Source of the DNA: PALSA-1004 sp947474275
GTDB lineage: Bacteria > Pseudomonadota > Gammaproteobacteria > Burkholderiales > SG8-41
Length of the DNA: 42,791 nucleotides
Assembly (NCBI GenBank): GCA_947474275.1
Contig: CANJHY010000015.1
Coordinates: 1 to 42,791, forward strand
Reading direction: 5' to 3'
Shown here: positions 33,147 through 40,862 of the stretch, one piece after another
How the letters are laid out: each line of letters opens with the position of its first letter
Position numbering within the stretch: position 1 is the first letter of the stretch
The notes under the pieces: model-generated
The model's database searches: none
What the model saw: the letters and a program-made list of their open reading frames with translations, nothing else
What the model was told of the DNA's origin: nothing
Program-made: the position numbers and the translations under genes

Positions 33147-36088
33147 GCGAGAATAACAAGCCCTGGCTTGCCAAGCTCGCGGCCTGGACGCACGACCCGG
33201 CGGAAAAAGCGCTCGTCCTGCTGCGCGACCCTGTTGGACACGAGGGCGGTACCGTGCGCGAGCTCAGGCAGCGCCTCTTCCCTGACGGCCTGCCATCAGA
33301 TATCAGCGAAGCCGTCAAACGTGGCGACCATTGGGCATCGGCGGCCGACCGGCCGCAGTTTGGCAGCGGCGGGCACAACACCTGGGCGCAGGTGCGTTTT
33401 GATCAACAGCCGGTGCTAATTCATCCGCTATCGGGCGAAGAATACGACCTAGGCAAATTGGCCGACATTGACCCGGCACACATCAAAGCGGTCTCCCAAA
33501 CCCACTTTGACGAACTCGTCGTCAATGGCGACGCAAAGAAAACCGCGCTGAATTTCTGGCGCTTTGGCCCCGAGATAGACGCAGACATTCGTACCTTGTG
33601 GCGATTATTGCCTGCTGACACCCGCGTGCCTGACCACACCATCTGGGCACACCTTGATCTGACAGCAGCTTTTGCGACTGCTTTCACTGCTGATACCCAT
33701 GGTGACGCCGCGCTGCTTGCGATGAGTTTCGGCCCGGTACAGGACTTTATCGCCGCCGCACGCACCACCTCGGACTTGTGGGCAGGCTCGCATCTGCTAT
33801 CGCACCTTGCGTGGGAAGGGTTGAAAATTATCGCCAGCGAAATCGGGCCGGATGCGGTCATTTTTCCACAGCTACGCGGGGTGCCACAGGTTGACCTGTG
33901 GCTGCAAGAAGAGATGGGGTTACCCGCAGATCGTTTCGCAAATTGCGATTGGGCTAGAGTAAAGACCGATGCCAACCCGTTGTTTGGCGCGGCGTTACCG
34001 AATAAATTCGTCGCCCTCGTTCCCGCCGGCCGCGCCGAGGAGTTGGCTCAAAAAGTAACGGAAGTGGTGCGTAACTGGGTCTTGAAAAATGCCCAAACCA
34101 TGCTGGTCGAATTGCTGAATAGAAGCGGCTTCGGCAATGACCCTACGTTACCTTGCCACGCGCAACTTGCCGAGCAACTGGCGGGATTCCCCGAGGTGCA
34201 CTGGGCTAGCGTCCCGTTTTCTCTCATCGCCGCGGACGCCGAAGGAAAGGCCGATAAAGACCAACCAGCCCTGTCCGCAGCCAGTCAGCCGTTTTTTGGA
34301 CAACTGGAAAAGCCTGGCTTTCTTAGCAGCCCCGTCTGGCAGGTGCTCGCCAAAGAAATCGAAGTCGAAGGGGCATGGTTCTTCGTCCCGAACCCCGGCG
34401 TGCTCTACCCGGCCATTTACGATCTGCTCGACCGCGTCGCGGCATCGGCCAAAAGCGTGCGCCCGTTTGCCCAAACGAAATACGAGGGTTACCGCTGCGA
34501 TCTCACCGGCGAGGCGGAGTGGCTCACCACTGATCGCGTACAGCTTGTTTATAGCAAACAAGGACGCAAGGACGCGCCAACCCTCTGGAACAAAGCGGCC
34601 CAGACATTCCCCGGCCTGTTCCGCAAGGGAGAGCACCTGTCGGCACTGGCCATGCTCAAGCGCATGTGGCCACGCACCTTCGCGCAAGAACTTGAAGCAA
34701 CACTTGATATCAAGGTGCAACGCTACGTTGTTTCCACGCACACCATGGCGCTAGCCACCTCGCTGGAGCGCTGGATTGAGGACGGCGGGCTTTCTGATAA
34801 CCGGGTCGGTGAATTTGAACGCCTGATCGCTGAAGCGCGCACGGCGCCACCCACTGCCCTGCCGCGCCGCTTGATCAAAAAACTCAACGCTCGCAATGCC
34901 GTCAACACTCAAACCAAAGATTTGGCAGCCCGCTTGCCGGGCTTGCTGGATCAGGACGATCTGACCGACGACCAAGCGCGCGGCATCGTCCGCGACGTCG
35001 AAAAACTGCTCGGGGCAAAACCCGAAGCCTATTATGCCTTCATCCTGCTGGATGGCGATCACATGGGCGCTTGGTTATCGGGTACCGAGCCGGACTATCT
35101 GCTCACCTACGGCGACACCTGGCACCCGAAAATTCGTAACACCGCCGCGCAAAAATTCCCGCAGTTGGCGCCCTACCTGGGTTCCAAGCGGGCGATCTCG
35201 CCAGCCCGGCACATGTCAATTTCGGCGGCACTTAACGACTTCGCCATGCTCATGGCACGGCATGTCGTTGAAGACCTCTGCAAGGGCAAACTCATCTATG
35301 CCGGCGGTGACGATGTGCTGGCAATGGTGTCGGTGGACGACCTGCTGCGCTGCCTCACGCTGCTGCGGCTCGCTTATTCAGGCGTATGGCCGGAACAGGA
35401 AGGTCTTGCCGATCTGTTGAAACTCGGCAACGAGCGAAACATGGCCAAACTCAAACGCGGCCATGCCATGCTGGATGGACAACTGTTGCGCTTGATGGGA
35501 GAAAAGGCCACTGCGTCGGCAGGCGCTGTTGTCGCTCATCATCAAACACCACTGTCCCGCGTCCTGCGCGAGTTGCGGGCCACTGAAAAGCGGGCCAAAA
35601 CGCAAGGCGGGCGCGATGCTTTCTCGATCAATCTGTTGAAGCGCTCCGGTGGCGCGGTGCACCTCACCTTGCCGTGGATTGTTCCTGGGGAAAAGTGGTC
35701 GGATGCACTCAAAGGCACGCTCACCAACACGCCCATGGCGCTACTCATCAAGCTGCGCGACAGCTTCGTCGGCAAAACGTCCCGCCGCGCTGCCTACCTG
35801 ACGCAAGGCTGGCTGGAAGACCTGCCAACGACCAGCCAAATCGGCGGTGAAACACTGAGAAACCTGTTGTCAGCCAATCTCCAGCATCAACTCAAACGGC
35901 AGGGTGGCGACAGCGCCGGCGCGCTCGGCCCCCTACTGGCTCAAATTGCTTGCGCAGTCGGTGAGACCAGAAACCCAGATCTAGCCGACAGCCTGAAGAG
36001 CACCGAAGCGGCACTGGTTCGCGACATACTGGCCGTTGCCGAATTCCTTGCCCGTGAGGGCCGTACCGAGTACCGGGAGAAAATCTGA
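33143..36088 (+). CDS. cmr2: Type III-B CRISPR large subunit Cmr2 (Cas10)
   Basis: Cas10 is the signal-generating subunit. The 981-residue protein has an N-terminal HD-like start WTHDPAEKAL (H17, D18), the FGPVQDFIAAARTTSDLWAG segment typical of Cmr2, a first palm motif LDGDHMGAW (D637, D639), and the second palm with the catalytic GGDD at residues 721-724 in IYAGGDDVLAMV. An intact GGDD predicts synthesis of cyclic oligoadenylate from ATP on target RNA binding. In the mid-protein zinc-finger region only C452 (RCDLTGEAEW) is seen where archaeal Cmr2 has cysteine pairs. The HD nuclease status is uncertain because only the HD pair is obvious. It overlaps cmr1 and precedes cmr3 by two bases. Confidence 0.96.
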   Translation: MSENNKPWLAKLAAWTHDPAEKALVLLRDPVGHEGGTVRELRQRLFPDGLPSDISEAVKRGDHWASAADRPQFGSGGHNTWAQVRFDQQPVLIHPLSGEEYDLGKLADIDPAHIKAVSQTHFDELVVNGDAKKTALNFWRFGPEIDADIRTLWRLLPADTRVPDHTIWAHLDLTAAFATAFTADTHGDAALLAMSFGPVQDFIAAARTTSDLWAGSHLLSHLAWEGLKIIASEIGPDAVIFPQLRGVPQVDLWLQEEMGLPADRFANCDWARVKTDANPLFGAALPNKFVALVPAGRAEELAQKVTEVVRNWVLKNAQTMLVELLNRSGFGNDPTLPCHAQLAEQLAGFPEVHWASVPFSLIAADAEGKADKDQPALSAASQPFFGQLEKPGFLSSPVWQVLAKEIEVEGAWFFVPNPGVLYPAIYDLLDRVAASAKSVRPFAQTKYEGYRCDLTGEAEWLTTDRVQLVYSKQGRKDAPTLWNKAAQTFPGLFRKGEHLSALAMLKRMWPRTFAQELEATLDIKVQRYVVSTHTMALATSLERWIEDGGLSDNRVGEFERLIAEARTAPPTALPRRLIKKLNARNAVNTQTKDLAARLPGLLDQDDLTDDQARGIVRDVEKLLGAKPEAYYAFILLDGDHMGAWLSGTEPDYLLTYGDTWHPKIRNTAAQKFPQLAPYLGSKRAISPARHMSISAALNDFAMLMARHVVEDLCKGKLIYAGGDDVLAMVSVDDLLRCLTLLRLAYSGVWPEQEGLADLLKLGNERNMAKLKRGHAMLDGQLLRLMGEKATASAGAVVAHHQTPLSRVLRELRATEKRAKTQGGRDAFSINLLKRSGGAVHLTLPWIVPGEKWSDALKGTLTNTPMALLIKLRDSFVGKTSRRAAYLTQGWLEDLPTTSQIGGETLRNLLSANLQHQLKRQGGDSAGALGPLLAQIACAVGETRNPDLADSLKSTEAALVRDILAVAEFLAREGRTEYREKI

Positions 36089-36090
36089 CC

Positions 36091-37125
36091 ATGACAGCCC
36101 TTTTTCTCGAACCACTCGACGTCTTGTACCTGCGCGGCAACAAGCACTTTGCCGATGCGGGTGCGCATGGAGAGGCGCTCATGCCGCCTTGGCCCTCGCT
36201 TGCCGCGGGTGCGATACGTTCGCGGCTGATGGCTGAAGGTGCCAGTCTGGAAACGCTCGCCGGTTTCCGACTTAGCCAGTTCGGCTTGGCTCGCCTGCAT
36301 GAGGGCGAGTTTGCCGAACATCTTTGGCCCTTGCCTGCCGATGTGATCGTCAGCGATGAAGTCGGCCTGGCCGATGCCACTTATCTTCGCCCTTGCCCAA
36401 CGCCCACGGGGATTGCCAGCAGCCACGCGCTGCCCAAATTACCTACGCTGCAAACCGCCAAACCGGGCAAACCTGTGACCGGCCTATGGCTGACTGGCGA
36501 TGGCATCGCCGCATGGCTGGCCGGTCAACTCTTGAACGCTAAACACTTCGTGCGATCAGGCGAACTCTGGCAGACCGACCCCCGCTTGGGGATTGCGCTC
36601 GACCCAGTGACGCGCAGTGCTGCCGATGGAAAAATTTACACCACCGAAACCATCGCATTGAAAAAAGGCATTGGCTTTATTACCTCATACGAAGGTAGTG
36701 CCAAAGAGCTTCCGGCTGAAAGCCTGGTTCGCATGGGCGGCGATGGCCGAGGTGCCGTTGTTCGTTTCGTCACGCCACCACCAATAACACCAGATTGGAC
36801 GCGGATCGAAAAGGAAGGCCGCTTCCGCCTGATACTGACCACGCCCGGCTTGTTCAGCGATGGCTGGCGCCCGGACGGCGTAACTGCCACGCTGGTTGCC
36901 GCTTCGGTAAGCCGCGCAGAAACTGTTTCCGGCTGGGATCTCGTCACCAACAAGCCCAAGCCCGCCCTCAGGGCTGCGCCGACGGGAAGTGTTTATTGGT
37001 TTGAAAATCTTACGGGCGACCTTGCGGCACTCAAGGCGCTCGCGCTCAATGGATTCCCCTTGACAGACCCGGCCCGTCAGGCCGAAGGCTTCGGCAAGCT
37101 TGCCATCGCACCGTGGGCGGTTTGA
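36091..37125 (+). CDS. cmr3: Type III-B CRISPR RAMP protein Cmr3
   Basis: Cmr3 is the Cas5-like subunit that holds the 5' tag of the crRNA and contacts Cas10. The 344-residue protein starts MTALFLEPLDVLYLRGNKHF, and the pattern LEPLDVLYLRGN...FG is a Cmr3 signature (here HFADAGAHGEALMPPWPSLAAGAIRS in sequence, quoted by key parts). A later YTTETIALKKGIGF and a C-terminal GWRPDG with GSVYWFEN are also typical. The gene begins two bases after the cmr2 stop and ends 37 bases before cmr4. Confidence 0.92.
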   Translation: MTALFLEPLDVLYLRGNKHFADAGAHGEALMPPWPSLAAGAIRSRLMAEGASLETLAGFRLSQFGLARLHEGEFAEHLWPLPADVIVSDEVGLADATYLRPCPTPTGIASSHALPKLPTLQTAKPGKPVTGLWLTGDGIAAWLAGQLLNAKHFVRSGELWQTDPRLGIALDPVTRSAADGKIYTTETIALKKGIGFITSYEGSAKELPAESLVRMGGDGRGAVVRFVTPPPITPDWTRIEKEGRFRLILTTPGLFSDGWRPDGVTATLVAASVSRAETVSGWDLVTNKPKPALRAAPTGSVYWFENLTGDLAALKALALNGFPLTDPARQAEGFGKLAIAPWAV

Positions 37126-37162
37126 ACCGCGGATAATCGAAATCTACACAGGAACCGACACC

Positions 37163-38050
37163 ATGTACCAAGCCCACACCGCTCTTTTTCTCTACGCCGT
37201 CAGCCCCGTTCACATGGGGGCAGGCACTGCTTTCGGGCTGATCGACAGCCCTATACAACGCGAGCGCCACACCGGTCATCCGTTGTTCGCAGGTTCCGGC
37301 ATCAAAGGTGCGATTCGCCATCGCTTTGCCCAATTGCCGGGCTGGAAGGGCGACCTGCTCGACCGCCTGTTCGGGCCGGAAGGTGGCGAGCTTTATGCGG
37401 GCGCAGTGAGTTTTGGTGATGCGCAACTGCTCGCTTTTCCGGTGCGTTCCGTCAAGCGCGGCTATGTTTATGCGACAAGCCCGCTGGCACTGTCTCGCGC
37501 CAGCCGGATGTTGGAACTACTTGGCAAACCCAAGCTGCCCGCTGCGATTAACAATATCGGCGAAGGCGTTGCCAATGTTTGTGACCTTGGGCTAACCACC
37601 GGTGGTTCGCTGGCGCTTGAAGCCTTTGAATACGCTGCCAGCGAAAGTACGGAACTCAAAGCGATTGCAGCCTGGCTGGCGGATCACGCACTGCCCCAAG
37701 GCGCTGCGCACGCTTTCTTCCGCGACAAGATCAAGACTGACCTGGTGCTGCTCTCGGACGAAGATTTCGCCTACTTTGTCAAGAACGCCACGGTGGTTGA
37801 ACCGCATGTGCGTATCGACGATAAAACCGGTACAGCCAGTGATGGTGGGCTGTTTTACGTCGAAAACCTGCCGCCCGAAAGTCTGCTCGTCGCGCCGCTG
37901 ATGGCCAGCGCCGAACGCAGCGGCAAAAACGAGTTCGCTGCCGAAGCGGTGATCAGCCATGTGATTGCCAATCTCGACGGGCAACTACTTCAGATCGGCG
38001 GCGATGCCACGACCGGGCGCGGCCAGGTTGTTGTCACGGCAATGAAGTAA
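37163..38050 (+). CDS. cmr4: Type III-B CRISPR RAMP protein Cmr4 (backbone RNase)
   Basis: Cmr4 is the Cas7 backbone subunit that cuts bound target RNA at 6-nt steps. The 295-residue protein has the N-terminal VSPVHMGAGTAFGLIDSPIQRE, in which D28 corresponds to the catalytic Asp of the backbone loop, followed by PLFAGSGIKGAIRHRF, the glycine-rich RAMP loop. GLTTGGSLALEAFEY and a C-terminal LLQIGGDATTGRGQV are family-typical. The ATG at 37163 has AGGA nine bases upstream and gives the standard N-terminus; an in-frame extension to 37100 overlaps cmr3 and is discarded. The intact Asp predicts active RNA cleavage. Confidence 0.95.
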   Translation: MYQAHTALFLYAVSPVHMGAGTAFGLIDSPIQRERHTGHPLFAGSGIKGAIRHRFAQLPGWKGDLLDRLFGPEGGELYAGAVSFGDAQLLAFPVRSVKRGYVYATSPLALSRASRMLELLGKPKLPAAINNIGEGVANVCDLGLTTGGSLALEAFEYAASESTELKAIAAWLADHALPQGAAHAFFRDKIKTDLVLLSDEDFAYFVKNATVVEPHVRIDDKTGTASDGGLFYVENLPPESLLVAPLMASAERSGKNEFAAEAVISHVIANLDGQLLQIGGDATTGRGQVVVTAMK

Positions 38051-38060
38051 GGAGACCCGC

Positions 38061-38435
38061 ATGAGCAAAATGACACTGGAACAGAAACGCTCCCAAACTG
38101 CATGGGCGATGGCGAAGGAAGGCGTCGCCCTCGCTCCGAGCGACTACACCAACCTCGCCAAGGCAGCGCCCGCGCTCATCATGAATAACGGGTTGATGCA
38201 AACGCTGGCATTTTACGAAGACAAGGGAAAGGCGAACCATAAGGCACTGGCTGGACACCTTCGCCGCTGGATCATGGTACGTGCCAATGGCGTCGACAAA
38301 GATCCTGGTTTTTCATCACTTATGGACGAGCTACTGAATGCAAACAGCGCGAACTATCGTCACTACACGGAAGAATCCCTGTTGCTTCTGCGCTGGATTC
38401 GCCAGTTCGCTGCGGCGCTGAATCAGGGGAGATAA
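38061..38435 (+). CDS. cmr5: Type III-B CRISPR small subunit Cmr5
   Basis: Cmr5 (Cas11) forms the inner filament of the complex and contacts the target RNA. The 124-residue, almost wholly helical protein begins MSKMTLEQKRSQTAWAMAKE and contains LPALIMNNGLMQTLAFYEDKG-type sequence, here APALIMNNGLMQTLAF, a clear Cmr5 signature, and ends in EESLLLLRWIRQFAAAL. AAGGAG lies seven bases upstream. It sits 10 bases after cmr4 and 3 bases before cmr6, the standard order. Confidence 0.94.
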   Translation: MSKMTLEQKRSQTAWAMAKEGVALAPSDYTNLAKAAPALIMNNGLMQTLAFYEDKGKANHKALAGHLRRWIMVRANGVDKDPGFSSLMDELLNANSANYRHYTEESLLLLRWIRQFAAALNQGR

Positions 38436-38438
38436 CCC

Positions 38439-39581
38439 ATGCCTACTGCCGTCCCTGCTTACCTCAAGGATTTTTCTGATGCCCCGCCGGGCCATCGTTT
38501 CAGCCTCTATTACGCTGGCTGGAAAGACGACTGGAGCAAACCTAAAAGCGGTGTCGTGCCCATGCTCGACGTGCTCAGGAAACTCCCCGAACACAGCATC
38601 AATCTGCTTGCCGCCTACCTCGCGCGCCAGAACGCCTCTGCCCAAATGTTGGGCGATCAAGTGCTCGCGCTACCATGCATCGGCACGGCACCTTTTGCCA
38701 CTGGGCTCGGTAACGAGCATCCGCTCGAAAACGGATTTGCCTTCCTCACGCCCTACGGTCTGCCCTATCTTGCCGGTTCTGGCATCAAGGGCGTCATCCG
38801 TAAGGCTGCAGAAGAATTGGCCAGTGGCGAGTGGGGTGAAACCAAAGGCTGGGACGAAGATGCTATTCGCACATTGTTCGGTCCCGGCGAAGAAGACCAC
38901 ACCCGCGATACCCACCCAAAACAGGGTGCGCTGCGCTTTTGGGACGTGCTGCCCATCCTTCAAAAAAATGAAATGTCTGTCGAAATCATGACACCCCATC
39001 ACGGCGAGTATTACCAGGGTAAACACAGCCCGCATAACAGTGAAAGCCCAGTACCGATTTCCTTTCTTGCTGTTCCAGCCAAGTCTAAGTTCACTTTTTT
39101 TGTGGAATGTAATACAGGTTTATTGCACGATGATACGCTGCAAAAAACATGGAGCAATCTTCTGGAAATCGCTTTTGAGCATGCGGGGACTTGGCTCGGC
39201 TTCGGTGCCAAGTCGGCAGTGGGTTATGGTCGAATGAAACTCGACGAAAAAGCAAAACAAGAAGCTTATGAAAAGAAAGCTCAGCAAGCGCGTGCGGAAA
39301 AACTTTCCTCACTGTCGCCCAACATGCGCCGCATTAATGAATTCGAGACAGTATGTGCGGATCGGGCTGAACAACTTCTTGGCGGCAAGGAAAACCCGAA
39401 TGCCGCATTCCATCAGAAGGGATGCGAACTTATCAAAGCCGCTCATGAGGAAAACGATTGGACGCCAGACGAAAAGCGCGCAGCCGCGGATGCCGTAGAA
39501 AAATGGCTGCCGAAGATCGTAAAGATCGACCTCAAGGAATTACGCAAGAAACTTAAGCTCTCCACGCTACGAGGTGTGTGA
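38439..39581 (+). CDS. cmr6: Type III-B CRISPR RAMP protein Cmr6 with charged C-terminal extension
   Basis: Cmr6 is the Cas7-like subunit at the 3' end of the crRNA filament beside Cmr1. In this 380-residue protein the RAMP core has ALPCIGTAPFATGLGNEHPLE, then TPYGLPYLAGSGIKGVIRKA with the glycine-rich loop, and GFGAKSAVGYGRMKL near residue 267. After the core, residues 269-380 form a charged, helical extension rich in Lys, Glu and Ala (KAKQEAYEKKAQQARAEKL), longer than the usual Cmr6 end. The 39040-39240 stretch is AT-richer than its surroundings. The gene closes the cmr1-6 operon; 248 bases separate it from cas6. Confidence 0.93.
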   Translation: MPTAVPAYLKDFSDAPPGHRFSLYYAGWKDDWSKPKSGVVPMLDVLRKLPEHSINLLAAYLARQNASAQMLGDQVLALPCIGTAPFATGLGNEHPLENGFAFLTPYGLPYLAGSGIKGVIRKAAEELASGEWGETKGWDEDAIRTLFGPGEEDHTRDTHPKQGALRFWDVLPILQKNEMSVEIMTPHHGEYYQGKHSPHNSESPVPISFLAVPAKSKFTFFVECNTGLLHDDTLQKTWSNLLEIAFEHAGTWLGFGAKSAVGYGRMKLDEKAKQEAYEKKAQQARAEKLSSLSPNMRRINEFETVCADRAEQLLGGKENPNAAFHQKGCELIKAAHEENDWTPDEKRAAADAVEKWLPKIVKIDLKELRKKLKLSTLRGV

Positions 39582-39829
39582 CCTCAACCAGTAAGCAGCA
39601 CCGGAATTAAACAGGACTTTGCGGCGAAGAGTGAACGAATAAAAGCACAAGCAGAAAAACATCTGCTCACCGTGGATTACGGCAAACCGTGCAATTGCCT
39701 TAAACTGCGGCTCGCGGCCACACAAAGAAAAATTACCATGAGAAACAAACGATTTACGCGTCCCGCGCCATCTAAAGACGTGCCAAATTTTGCCTGCGTT
39801 TTGTCTCAGATGGTCTCCGGCGAGTGAGC

Positions 39830-40774
39830 ATGGGCCAGCGGCAACCGCCCGTGTTCCCCCTCGCCCGCTACCGCTTTGACTGGCGCGCAACTGCGCCAAT
39901 ACGCCTCCCCGATTATGCGGGATCAATGTTACGCGGGGCATTCGGCCACGCACTGCACCACCTCGCATGCATGACCAAACAGAAAGACTGCACCGGCTGC
40001 CCGCTGCTTTCGACCTGCCCATACCCTGCAATCTTTGCCCCTCCACCACCTCCACAGCATGCGCTGCAGAAATTCTCACAAATACCTGTTCCTTACGTCA
40101 TAGAACCACCGGCCTGGGGAGGTCGGCAGGTGGACACTGGCGCCGTTTTCTCGTTTCACGTTGTGTTGGTGGGGCGCGCACTAGCTGAACTTCCTTTGAT
40201 CACCCTTGCGTGGCGGCGCGCGCTGGCACACGGCGTCGGCGCGGGTGACGGCAAAGCAGAACTCGAGCGGATCGTGCATTGTGGCGAATCGGGGGAAACG
40301 GAAATTCACCGCCCCGATGCGGGCACCATCGCCCCCCACCAGCAGACTGTTGATTTTCAAACCAACGGTTTGGATGCGCCCTCTTCATTGACGCTGCGTT
40401 TCCACACACCGCTCCGCCTCCAGCAAAACGGGCGTGCCTTGCCGGCGGAAAAACTCGACGCCCGCGTCCTGCTCATGGCTTTAGTGCGTCGGATAAACCT
40501 GCTCGCTGAGTTCCACGCAGGGGGCCCCTTACTCAGCGATTTTTCCGGCCTGCTCGCAGCCAGCCAAACCATCCATGACTGCAAAGACCTGCAGTGGCGC
40601 GACTGGGTGCGTTACTCAAGCCGGCAGCAGCAAAAAATGACGCTCGGCGGCGTAATAGGCGTATGGACCATGACAGGGCCACTATCCCCCTTCCTTCCTT
40701 ATCTGCGTCTCGGCCAGTGGCTACACATTGGCAAAGAAGCGTCTTTCGGCCTGGGCCAATACACTCTTGAGTGA
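39830..40774 (+). CDS. cas6: CRISPR endoribonuclease Cas6 with a cysteine cluster
   Basis: This 314-residue RAMP protein cuts the repeat RNA to make crRNA. It has the PF10040-type layout: ATAPIRLPDYAGSMLRGAFG at the N-terminus, a cysteine cluster (C47, C54, C57, C63 in LAC.., DCTGCPLLSTCPYPAIF), the PYVIEPP segment, and the C-terminal glycine-rich loop GKEASFGLGQY. The four cysteines suggest a bound metal, as in related bacterial Cas6 proteins. A GTG at 39824 is an alternative start; the ATG at 39830 has GGCGAG upstream. It lies 88 bases before the first repeat, between cmr6 and the array, and has no cas1 or cas2 beside it. Confidence 0.88.
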   Translation: MGQRQPPVFPLARYRFDWRATAPIRLPDYAGSMLRGAFGHALHHLACMTKQKDCTGCPLLSTCPYPAIFAPPPPPQHALQKFSQIPVPYVIEPPAWGGRQVDTGAVFSFHVVLVGRALAELPLITLAWRRALAHGVGAGDGKAELERIVHCGESGETEIHRPDAGTIAPHQQTVDFQTNGLDAPSSLTLRFHTPLRLQQNGRALPAEKLDARVLLMALVRRINLLAEFHAGGPLLSDFSGLLAASQTIHDCKDLQWRDWVRYSSRQQQKMTLGGVIGVWTMTGPLSPFLPYLRLGQWLHIGKEASFGLGQYTLE

Positions 40775-40862
40775 TTGTTTGCAGATTGCCCTTCAAACAT
40801 CGAAAAAAACTGCGCCCCCACTCCGCAAGCCGTTGATGATGTTCGCAAAGTAAAATAGATCG
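40775..40862 (+). promoter_or_regulatory. Probable CRISPR leader
   Basis: The 88 bases between the cas6 stop and the first repeat are the expected leader. The right half is AT-rich, with TAAAAT (40851-40856) close to the first repeat as a possible -10 element and TTGATG (40833-40838) nearby but badly spaced (12 bases). Leader at this end agrees with the repeat orientation and with a degenerate repeat near the far end. It is short for a leader. Confidence 0.5.

Noticed and set aside
40833..40856. TTGATG and TAAAAT before the first CRISPR repeat as a sigma-70 promoter
   Set aside because: Spacing is 12 bases instead of about 17, so I did not call a defined promoter, only a probable leader.
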